Source of the DNA: Altererythrobacter sp.
GTDB lineage: Bacteria > Pseudomonadota > Alphaproteobacteria > Sphingomonadales > Sphingomonadaceae
Direction: 5' to 3'
NCBI GenBank assembly: GCA_011524425.1
Contig: WTKI01000369.1
Location: forward strand, 1-12,310
Length of the DNA stretch: 12,310 nucleotides
The notes below the pieces were generated by a model. That model saw only the letters and a list, made by a program, of their open reading frames with translations, was not told the origin of the DNA and did not search any database. Position 1 is the first letter of the stretch, and every line of letters starts with the position of its first letter. A program made the position numbers and the translations under genes. Positions 6,249-12,310 of this stretch are shown here, in pieces.

Positions 6249-7988
6249 GTGCTTGATTATACACCGCCTACTCAGGACCAATTGCTTGCCATCCGCGTGA
6301 ATGCCGGAATTGCCGAGCTTGCTCAGGCAGAGAAATTCGCTGCGGCTGAAGAGGATTTGGTGGAAGCTATCGTGGAGGGTGTAGGGCAATTTGCAGCAGG
6401 CGAGTTCGCTCCACTCAACCGGATTGGCGACCTTGAAGGGGCCAAGCTAGAGAATGGTGTTGTCAGGTTACCTGACGGTTTCAAGCAAGCTTATGATGCT
6501 TATGTCGAGCAAGGCTGGAATGCGATTGCATCACCGGAGGAGTTCGGCGGACAGGGGCTTCCCTTCACTCTAGCGTGCAATGTGCTGGAGAACCTCGGCA
6601 GCGCGAATATGGCCTTCAATCTCCTTCCAATGCTGAGTGTGGGTGCGATCGATGCGCTCGAGCACCACGGCTCCGATGGACAAAAGGCTAAATATCTGCC
6701 GGACCTGGTCAGTGGTAAGTGGTCTGGCACAATGAATTTGACCGAGCCGCAGGCCGGCAGTGATGTGGGCGCTTTGCGTGCAACAGCCACCCCCATCGAA
6801 GATGGCGAGCATGCAGGCAAATATCTGATCCAGGGTCAGAAAATCTACATCACTTGGGGTGAGCATGAACTGGCCGAGAATATAGTGCATTTGGTGCTCG
6901 CAAGGCTGCCCGATGCTCCAGAAGGCTCGCGCGGCATCTCTCTTTTCATTGTCCCGAAATATCATGTGAACGCAGATGGAACGCTGGGACCGAAGAATGA
7001 TCTTCGCTGCGTCAGCCTTGAACACAAGCTGGGCATCAACGCATCGCCCACTTGTGTCATGTCCTATGGCGACAATGGTGAATGCGTGGGCGAGCTCGTC
7101 GGCGCAGAGAACCGGGGATTGATGGCCATGTTCACGATGATGAATAATGCGCGGATCAATGTCGGCAATCAGGGTGTGCAGATAGCGGAGCGCGCAACTC
7201 AACAAGCGATTGCCTATGCAACCGATCGGGTGCAATCGGCACGCGCAGGTTCACCCGATAAAAATCCGGTTGCGATTATCGAGCATCCTGACGTGCGGCG
7301 GATGCTGCTCCGGATGAAAGCGCTGACAGAGGCTTCACGCGCCTTGCTCTATTACTGCGCCGGCCAAGTGGACCGCGGCAATCTTGGTGATGAGACCGCC
7401 AAAGCACGCGGCGAAGTCCTCGTTCCGCTTATCAAGGCGTGGGGAACCGATATCGGCATCGAAGTCGCATCACTGGGAATCCAGATCCATGGAGGCATGG
7501 GCTTCGTCGAAGAGACGGGCGCAGCGCAGCACTGGAGGGATTCGCGCATTGCCCCGATCTATGAAGGGACCAATGGTATTCAGGCGGCAGACCTTGTGAC
7601 CCGCAAACTTGGATTGGAGGGTGGTGAAGCCATGCTGTCGCTTCTTTCGGATATAGCCAGCGAGTGTGCAGATGAACCAACGCTCGTCGCACTTGCTCAA
7701 GATTGCTTGGCAATTGCTGAGTGGATGCGCGATGAGGCAAGCTTGGATGACAAACTCGCAGGCAGCGTGCCGTTCTGCACAATGGTAGCTGTGGCCGTGG
7801 CCGGTTGGCAGATGGCCAGGCAGGCCAAAGTAGTTGCTGAAGGTGGGGCGCCAGCTCTTGCACAGACCAAGCCAGTAACATCCCGCTTCTTCCTTGATCG
7901 GATTGTTCCCGAAGCCAGCGGTTTAAAATCCGGCGCTACTGGTGGCGCAGCATTGCTCTATGAGTTACCGTCATCTGCGTTCGCTTAG
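6249..7988 (+). CDS. Acyl-CoA dehydrogenase with C-terminal extra domain (DmdC/FadE-like group)
   Basis: A 579-residue flavoenzyme expected to oxidise an acyl-CoA to the trans-2-enoyl-CoA and pass electrons to electron-transfer flavoprotein. An N-terminal helical domain leads to the FAD-binding middle domain with MNLTEPQAGSDVGA (162-175) and ITWGEHE. The C-terminal four-helix domain carries IYEGTNGIQA, where Glu439 is in the place of the catalytic base. About 110 more residues follow, matching the extra C-terminal domain of the roughly 590-residue group that includes the methylmercaptopropionyl-CoA dehydrogenase DmdC; the true substrate cannot be told from the sequence. The start is GTG at 6249, with GAGGG (6233-6237) 11 bases upstream. 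No other in-frame start is better placed. The DUF815 ATPase gene follows 16 bases after the stop. Confidence 0.93.
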   Translation: MLDYTPPTQDQLLAIRVNAGIAELAQAEKFAAAEEDLVEAIVEGVGQFAAGEFAPLNRIGDLEGAKLENGVVRLPDGFKQAYDAYVEQGWNAIASPEEFGGQGLPFTLACNVLENLGSANMAFNLLPMLSVGAIDALEHHGSDGQKAKYLPDLVSGKWSGTMNLTEPQAGSDVGALRATATPIEDGEHAGKYLIQGQKIYITWGEHELAENIVHLVLARLPDAPEGSRGISLFIVPKYHVNADGTLGPKNDLRCVSLEHKLGINASPTCVMSYGDNGECVGELVGAENRGLMAMFTMMNNARINVGNQGVQIAERATQQAIAYATDRVQSARAGSPDKNPVAIIEHPDVRRMLLRMKALTEASRALLYYCAGQVDRGNLGDETAKARGEVLVPLIKAWGTDIGIEVASLGIQIHGGMGFVEETGAAQHWRDSRIAPIYEGTNGIQAADLVTRKLGLEGGEAMLSLLSDIASECADEPTLVALAQDCLAIAEWMRDEASLDDKLAGSVPFCTMVAVAVAGWQMARQAKVVAEGGAPALAQTKPVTSRFFLDRIVPEASGLKSGATGGAALLYELPSSAFA

Positions 7989-8004
7989 CTTAATGGAGGG
8001 ATAG

Positions 8005-8844
8005 GTGGACTCTGCTGATGACTTAAGGCGCATCGCCGATGCGCTCGAGCGCGCGGTGCCCCCTGCCCCTGCAAAAGTCGACTGGCGCAATGCTCCTGCT
8101 TATGTCTGGTCCGGCAGCAGCGCTTTGGCGCTGGAATCAATCGACGCACCAACCCTGGAGCAGCTGCGCGGGATTGAGCGGCAAAAGGACATGCTGCTGG
8201 CCAATCTTCGGCGTCTTGCATGGGGCCATGCGGCGCATGACGTTTTGCTGTGGGGCGCGCGCGGTATGGGTAAGTCCGCATTGCTCAGAGCAGGTGTTGT
8301 GCAAGTGCAAAACGAAGCGCCAATGGCAATGGCGCTTGTGCAAGTTACTGCTAACGCACTGGAAACTCTGCCAGAATTGTTCCGCTCTTTGCGCGAAGTG
8401 CGACGTCAGTTCGTCATCTTTGTTGACGATCTCGGATTTGCGGAAGATGACACTGTCGGACCCCGGCAATTGCGCAGCTGGCTAGAAGGCGGCGTGGAAG
8501 CTCGCCCCGCCAATGCAAGGTTGGTGGTCACCTCCAACCGGCGCGCGATCCTTGCGCGACAGGCGAATGAGCAGCAAGGCGGCGATGATGATAGCGCGCT
8601 CAACCGGCGCGACGCTGTGGACGACAAGCTCGCCTTGGCCGATCGCTTCGGAATGACGCTCGGCTTTCATCCTTGTGGTAAAGACACGTTCGTCGAAATC
8701 GTCACGGCCTATGCCGAACCGCTGGGCCTTGAATTTCGGCCGGAAGATGCTTTGGAGTTTGCCATGCAACGTGGCCAACGCTCGGGCCGATCGGCCTGGC
8801 ACTTCGTGGTTGAACTGGCTGGCAAGGCAGGTAAGGCAATCTAG
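8005..8844 (+). CDS. DUF815 family AAA-type ATPase
   Basis: This 279-residue protein has Walker A GARGMGKS (84-91), Walker B FVIFVDDL (136-143, Asp141 and Asp142), a sensor-1 segment VVTSNRR (174-180) and LADRFG (211-216) with a candidate arginine finger, Arg214. This order and the polar stretch rich in Asp and Glu before LADRFG are typical of DUF815, a widespread family whose function is not known to me. The first 75 residues form a helical lead-in. No signal peptide or membrane segment is seen, so it is cytoplasmic. The start is GTG at 8005, well supported by GGAGGG (7995-8000). It probably shares a transcript with the acyl-CoA dehydrogenase gene just upstream, but nothing in either protein shows a joint function. 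Confidence 0.9.
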   Translation: MDSADDLRRIADALERAVPPAPAKVDWRNAPAYVWSGSSALALESIDAPTLEQLRGIERQKDMLLANLRRLAWGHAAHDVLLWGARGMGKSALLRAGVVQVQNEAPMAMALVQVTANALETLPELFRSLREVRRQFVIFVDDLGFAEDDTVGPRQLRSWLEGGVEARPANARLVVTSNRRAILARQANEQQGGDDDSALNRRDAVDDKLALADRFGMTLGFHPCGKDTFVEIVTAYAEPLGLEFRPEDALEFAMQRGQRSGRSAWHFVVELAGKAGKAI

Positions 8845-8869
8845 CGCAAAGATTTCTCACTCGGCACAG

Positions 8870-8891
8870 AAGTCGTCTGGCGCAACTCTCG
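8870..8891. repeat. 22-bp intergenic repeat, copy 1
   Basis: This copy matches 10977-10998 at 20 of 22 bases, in the same orientation, with the 13-base core GTCTGGCGCAACT identical. It lies in the 65-base gap between the convergent DUF815 and sugar dehydrogenase genes. The two differences (8874 and 8888) both break pairs of the stem seen in copy 2, so its own hairpin is poor. I do not recognise the element. Confidence 0.7.
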
Positions 8892-8909
8892 CAAAATTAG
8901 CGTTGGCTG

Positions 8910-10370
8910 CTACTCTGCGGCGACCTCGCGAGCGAAATCCTCTTCTCGGAAAATAGCCCTTGGATCTCCGCGCAATTCGCGTTTGGGCCGCAAGGATTCG
9001 CTGCGCGCCGGCTCGATTGCTGCGGCAGGTTCTGCCTCCGGGTTGACAACCCGCCAGATTATACCTGCGGTATCATCACTCACTAACAGAGACCCGTCGC
9101 CGGCCCATTCAACCCAAGTGGGTCGACCCTTGGTAGTCCCGTCCTCGTTGAGAAAGCCACCGAGAATGTCGATCGGCTTACCTTGTGGATTGCCACGATC
9201 ATCAAATGCCACATAGACAACATTGTAGCCCGATGGTGGCTTGCGGTTCCACGATCCATGATTGGCAATGAACGCGCCACTTGCGAACTTCTCACCCATC
9301 CGGTGACCCTCGCGAGGAAACACCAGACCCAGAGATGCAACATGTGGACCCATCGCATATTCTGGTCGGCGCGCGTATTCGATCAGATAGGCGGGACGCG
9401 GGGCTTCTACTCGTTCATCCAAATTGTCGCGCCAATAAACCCAGGGCCAACCATACTGGGCACCTAAGGGCACATTGGTGAGATAGTCAGGGACGAGATC
9501 TGAACCGAGCATGTCGCGTTCATTGACTGTCGTCCACAATTCGCCCGACCACGGGCTAAAGTCCATGCCATTGGGATTTCGCAAGCCAGCGCCAAACTGG
9601 CGCCGACGACCATTCTCGATGGTGTACTCCCAAATCATCGCACGACCCTCTTCGACTTCCATGCCTTGCTCGCCAATATTCGAAACCGAGCCAACCGCGA
9701 TGTAAATACGGTCACCATCAGGGTGGATTTCTATATTGCGCATCCAGTGCCCCCCACCTGGTGGCAAGTCCATTAGCTTAGTCGATTTTGCCGTTATGGC
9801 GTCATCACCAAGTGAATAAGGAAAAGAAATCAATGCGTTATGGTTTGCTACATAGAGAATATCATCTTTCCAGGCGATGCCGGACGGAGAATCCAGATCT
9901 TCAAGCAGGACCAGAGAGGTTTCCGCGACACCATCTCCGTCGCTATCGCGCAGCAGCATAATCTGATTGGCGGAATCGCCTTTCGCGCCCGCCCTGGTCA
10001 AAAGCCAATCGGCAATCCAGCCAACAAGACCGCCATCCTCCTCAGAGGCTGGCGAGCGAGTTAGCGCGACCAGGATATCTCCATTGGGCAAGCTATGCAG
10101 CACGCGGGGATGATCGAGCCCTTCTGCAAACCGTTGAACCTCCAAGCCTTCGGCTGCAACAGGCTTGTCGCCCTCCGCCCAACCAACGGGCTTTGCAATC
10201 TGAACGGTCGGTATCGCTTCTGCATTGGGCTCTTCCAGAGTTGGATCGGTCCCTGTCACATCTTCGAGCGCAACATTGGCGGTATCGCCGCGCGTCAAGA
10301 AGAAGGCGGCTACGACCAACAGAAGGAACACAATGAGGAGAGCGAGCAGTATCTTACGGATGCGTGTCAT
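8910..10370 (-). CDS. Membrane-anchored PQQ-type sugar/sorbosone dehydrogenase-like beta-propeller
   Basis: This 486-residue protein starts with a basic N terminus and a hydrophobic helix (residues 7-26), with no clear cleavage site, so it is likely anchored in the inner membrane with the rest in the periplasm. From about residue 75 it follows the COG2133 six-bladed propeller family. Recognisable blocks are PPGGGHWMRNIEIHPDG (203-219), FGAGLRNPNGMDFSPWSGEL (259-278), VNERDMLGSDLVPDYLT (282-298) and NHGSWNR (370-376). The PQQ and calcium ligands are inferred from family membership; substrate unknown, and some relatives act as lactonases or have no known activity. An Asp-rich DSDGDGVAE (142-150) resembles a calcium loop. 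I start at ATG 10370 because the hydrophobic helix follows at once; an in-frame TTG at 10406 would add 12 residues. Confidence 0.88.
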   Translation of the reverse strand: MTRIRKILLALLIVFLLLVVAAFFLTRGDTANVALEDVTGTDPTLEEPNAEAIPTVQIAKPVGWAEGDKPVAAEGLEVQRFAEGLDHPRVLHSLPNGDILVALTRSPASEEDGGLVGWIADWLLTRAGAKGDSANQIMLLRDSDGDGVAETSLVLLEDLDSPSGIAWKDDILYVANHNALISFPYSLGDDAITAKSTKLMDLPPGGGHWMRNIEIHPDGDRIYIAVGSVSNIGEQGMEVEEGRAMIWEYTIENGRRRQFGAGLRNPNGMDFSPWSGELWTTVNERDMLGSDLVPDYLTNVPLGAQYGWPWVYWRDNLDERVEAPRPAYLIEYARRPEYAMGPHVASLGLVFPREGHRMGEKFASGAFIANHGSWNRKPPSGYNVVYVAFDDRGNPQGKPIDILGGFLNEDGTTKGRPTWVEWAGDGSLLVSDDTAGIIWRVVNPEAEPAAAIEPARSESLRPKRELRGDPRAIFREEDFAREVAAE

Positions 10371-10377
10371 ACTCTGA

Positions 10378-10406
10378 GTGATAAGCGAGCACTGGCTAAG
10401 CGGCAA
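10378..10406 (-). promoter_or_regulatory. Candidate leaderless promoter of the sugar dehydrogenase gene
   Basis: On the minus strand TTGCCG (10406-10401) and TATCAC (10383-10378) are 17 bases apart. Only 7 bases separate the -10 from the ATG at 10370, and no Shine-Dalgarno is present, so the transcript may start at the ATG. Confidence 0.38.
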
Positions 10407-10424
10407 TCCTCTTTAATCGCGGTC

Positions 10425-10453
10425 TTGGCGTATCTGTGATTGATCCCTATTTC
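10425..10453 (+). promoter_or_regulatory. Candidate leaderless promoter of msrC
   Basis: TTGGCG (10425-10430) and TATTTC (10448-10453) are 17 bases apart, and 7 bases separate the -10 from the ATG at 10461. It mirrors the divergent promoter on the other strand, the two -35 boxes lying 18 bases apart, so one regulator between them could act on both genes. Confidence 0.38.
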
Positions 10454-10460
10454 GCGTTCC

Positions 10461-10958
10461 ATGTACGATTTCGAACTTGATGCATCCCTTCCCGCGGCTG
10501 AGCGTTATCGCGAACTCACTCAAATGGCATTGGCTTTGACAGAGGGGGAAAGCGATCCAATTGCAAACATGGCGAATGTTGCTGCGCTGATCGTTCAAAC
10601 AGTGCCGCATTTGAACTGGGCAGGCTTCTATCGCACCACCGGCGAAGGCGATGGGCGCGAATTGGTGCTGGGCCCATTTATCGGAAAGCCTGCCTGTATT
10701 CGGATCGCCTGGGGGGCAGGGGTTTGCGGAACAGCTGCGGCCAGCGGGAGAACGCATCGCGTAGAAGATGTGCACGCCTTTGCTGGACATATTGCTTGCG
10801 ATGCAGCCAGCAGGAGCGAGTTAGTGGTCCCGATCGTCAAAGACGGCGTCGTGGCGGCTGTTTTGGATCTGGATTCACCAGAACCAGCGCGCTTCTCGAT
10901 TGAAGACGCTGCCGGCTTCGAGGCATTGATTGAAGCGATTTCAGAGCGTATCGCTTAG
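10461..10958 (+). CDS. msrC: Free methionine-(R)-sulfoxide reductase (GAF domain)
   Basis: This 165-residue enzyme reduces free L-methionine-(R)-sulfoxide with electrons from thioredoxin and is cytoplasmic. It is a single GAF domain closely matching E. coli YebR/MsrC, with NWAGFY (52-57), LVLGPFIGKPACIRI (68-82), GVCGTA (87-92) and EDVHAFAGHIACDAASRSE (102-120). Cys79, Cys89 and Cys113 have the same spacing (10 and 24) as the three redox cysteines Cys84, Cys94 and Cys118 of the E. coli enzyme. The ATG at 10461 gives the usual length; a TTG at 10440 would add 7 residues. No Shine-Dalgarno is visible. The neighbour transcribed the other way is an envelope dehydrogenase, and the gene converges with parB over a 49-base gap. 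Confidence 0.94.
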   Translation: MYDFELDASLPAAERYRELTQMALALTEGESDPIANMANVAALIVQTVPHLNWAGFYRTTGEGDGRELVLGPFIGKPACIRIAWGAGVCGTAAASGRTHRVEDVHAFAGHIACDAASRSELVVPIVKDGVVAAVLDLDSPEPARFSIEDAAGFEALIEAISERIA

Positions 10959-10975
10959 AAGCTAACCAGATTTCC

Positions 10976-10998
10976 AAAGTTGTCTGGCGCAACTTTCG
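10976..10998. repeat. 22-bp intergenic repeat, copy 2, a perfect 7-bp hairpin
   Basis: Arms AAAGTTG (10976-10982) and CAACTTT (10990-10996) pair perfectly around the 7-base loop TCTGGCG. Bases 10977-10998 match 8870-8891 at 20 of 22 positions. It lies in the 49-base gap between the convergent msrC and parB genes. There is no T-run beyond the arm itself, so it is not a standard terminator, though it may block readthrough in both directions. Confidence 0.75.
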
Positions 10999-11007
10999 GC
11001 CGGATTG

Positions 11008-11994
11008 TTAGATATCTCCTCCGGTAAGCCTCTGACAAATAAGATCTAACTGATCCAACGTACGATATTTGATCGTCACCGCACCGCTGGTGGGATCGCC
11101 ATCGGTGTTGATCCTCACAGTCATACCGAGAAAATCTTCCAAATGCGTTTGGACAGCAGCAATGTCAGCATCTTTTTCCGTGTTGGGGGCTTTTCTGCGT
11201 TTTGCGGACTTGGTTTCGACAGGTCCTTTGACCAAACGCTCAACCTCTCGCACCGATAATCCGTCGACCACCGTCCTGTTGGCCAGCTCTTCAGCGCCTT
11301 CATAACCAATCATTGCACGGGCATGGCCCATGGAAAGCTTCCCACCCTCCACCAATGCAAGGACACTGTCGGGCAAAGCCAAAAGGCGCATCAAGTTAGC
11401 AACGTGGCTGCGCGACTTTTCGACCATCTTTGCGATGTCAGCCTGAGTAAGGCCCTGTTTTTCAGAGAGGTTCTGATAAGCCCTGGCCTCTTCGACAGGG
11501 CCAAGATCTTCACGTTGCAAGTTCTCAATAAGCGCAAGCGCCATTGTGTCTTGATCGTCGAGCTCGCGCACCAGAGCCGGAATTTCATGCAATCGGGCTT
11601 TTTGCGCTGCCCGCCAGCGCCGCTCACCTGCAATGAGCTGGTATTTACCGCCTGCCAATGGTCGCACGATGATAGGCTGAATTACACCGCGCGATGCAAT
11701 CGAGCCGGCAAGCTCCTCTAACGCTTCCTCGTCAAAGTGCTGGCGGGGCTGACCAGGGAGCGGTTCGATCGACGAAATGGCGAGTTGAGCCAGGCCATTT
11801 GCGATGTAATTCCCTGAATTATCACCAATTTTTCCATGGGGTACTTCATTTGTGAGGGTTAGCGGCTCTTCCTTGCGGGTTTCACCAAGCAAAGCCCCAA
11901 GCCCCTTCCCCAATTTGCGCTTTCGATCCGCTGGTGAACGGGCCGGCGCCTTTGGCAGAGAGGTTTCGTTTGAGGAATCCGACCCCTCACTCAT
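11008..11994 (-). CDS. parB: Chromosome partitioning protein ParB
   Basis: This 328-residue protein is a CTP-dependent DNA clamp that loads at parS sites and spreads, working with ParA to separate newly copied origins. Visible parts are the N-terminal ParA-stimulating motif RKLGKGLGALLG (26-37), the ParB/Srx CTP-binding domain with GERRWRAA (123-130) and LIENLQREDL (155-164), a helix-turn-helix with LTQADIAKMVEKSRSHVANL (182-201), a basic linker (258-270), and a C-terminal dimerisation domain (277-325). The ATG is preceded by AAAGGAAA 5-7 bases upstream and overlaps the parA stop as ATGA, so translation is probably coupled. No full parS palindrome is visible in the window. Confidence 0.97.
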   Translation of the reverse strand: MSEGSDSSNETSLPKAPARSPADRKRKLGKGLGALLGETRKEEPLTLTNEVPHGKIGDNSGNYIANGLAQLAISSIEPLPGQPRQHFDEEALEELAGSIASRGVIQPIIVRPLAGGKYQLIAGERRWRAAQKARLHEIPALVRELDDQDTMALALIENLQREDLGPVEEARAYQNLSEKQGLTQADIAKMVEKSRSHVANLMRLLALPDSVLALVEGGKLSMGHARAMIGYEGAEELANRTVVDGLSVREVERLVKGPVETKSAKRRKAPNTEKDADIAAVQTHLEDFLGMTVRINTDGDPTSGAVTIKYRTLDQLDLICQRLTGGDI

Positions 11995-12310
11995 GCCGCT
12001 TTCCTTTCTTCTGGCAGGCGACCAATCAATTCGCGGGCAAGTGCCATATAAGCGCGACTACCTGCGCAAGAATGGTCATAGATCAAAGCCGGTAATCCAT
12101 GGCTGGGCGCTTCAGACAGACGCACATTGCGGGGAATCACCGTTTCAAAGACCAAATCACCAAGACACTCCCGGACATCTTCGGCCACCTGATCGGTCAG
12201 ACGGTTACGGCGATCAAACATCGTCAAGCTCACACCAACGATACCCAAGGCGGGATTGAAACGCTGCTGAACGCGCTCCACCGTCTGCAGCAGCTGGCTG
12301 AGGCCTTCAA
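11991..12310 (-). CDS. parA: Chromosome partitioning ATPase ParA, 5' part beyond the window
   Basis: The last 105 residues are visible; the frame stays open to the window's right edge, where the sequence reads EGLSQLLQTVERV, a region typical of ParA. The Walker A box and other nucleotide-binding motifs lie outside. Further blocks are LGIVGVSLTMFDRRNRLTD and FETVIPRNVRLSEAPSHGLP, which in the family follow the Walker A' and B segments and lead to the C-terminal helices. ParA is the ATPase that binds DNA non-specifically and moves ParB-parS complexes. A GTG at 12281 is only an internal valine. The stop TGA (11993-11991) overlaps the parB start, making one operon. Confidence 0.96.
   Translation of the reverse strand, partial: EGLSQLLQTVERVQQRFNPALGIVGVSLTMFDRRNRLTDQVAEDVRECLGDLVFETVIPRNVRLSEAPSHGLPALIYDHSCAGSRAYMALARELIGRLPEERKAA

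Noticed and set aside
10371..10406. TTG start giving 12 more residues to the sugar dehydrogenase
   Set aside because: An AGAGGA directly touches the TTG with no spacing, and the hydrophobic anchor fits better at the N terminus from 10370.
11323..11721. 132-residue open frame antisense to parB
   Set aside because: Shadow of the parB coding frame with no own features.

Overview
The window looks like chromosomal core sequence from an alphaproteobacterium, most probably Sphingomonadales (Erythrobacter-like). This rests on protein resemblance from memory: a Suv3-type helicase next to an S4 protein, fdxA and carD; a parA-parB pair; and a DUF815 ATPase. GC content is moderate and codon use looks even throughout. 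I see no phage, transposase, CRISPR array, tRNA or rRNA.

Left part (1-3941, + strand): the 3' part of a Suv3-like RNA helicase, an 89-residue S4 RNA-binding protein, the seven-iron ferredoxin FdxA, a roughly 300-base leader region, and the RNA-polymerase-binding regulator CarD, closed by a clear intrinsic terminator. Next come two predicted lipoproteins on the + strand: a head-GIN (DUF2807) protein built from seven AGSG-type repeats (4045-4794) and a small coiled-coil protein (4886-5212). The second shares the bases TTAA with the stop of the convergent Sua5-type threonylcarbamoyl-AMP synthase gene (5209-6180, -).

Middle (6249-8844, +): a long acyl-CoA dehydrogenase with an extra C-terminal domain, followed 16 bases later by a DUF815 AAA-type ATPase; the two probably form an operon.

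Right part: a divergent pair, a membrane-anchored PQQ-type sugar/sorbosone dehydrogenase-like beta-propeller (8910-10370, -) and the free methionine-R-sulfoxide reductase MsrC (10461-10958, +). Then come parB and the 3' part of parA (-), the chromosome partitioning pair that usually sits near the replication origin. Their stop and start overlap as ATGA.

The two least expected signals are these. First, a 22-bp repeat (20/22 identical, same orientation) lies once in each of the two convergent gaps that bracket the sugar dehydrogenase/msrC pair; the second copy is a perfect 7-bp hairpin. Second, three genes without a Shine-Dalgarno sequence (sua5, the sugar dehydrogenase and msrC) each have a -35/-10-like pair ending 7-8 bases before the ATG, which suggests leaderless mRNAs. 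Otherwise the window is mostly housekeeping, and I see no convincing new multi-gene system.
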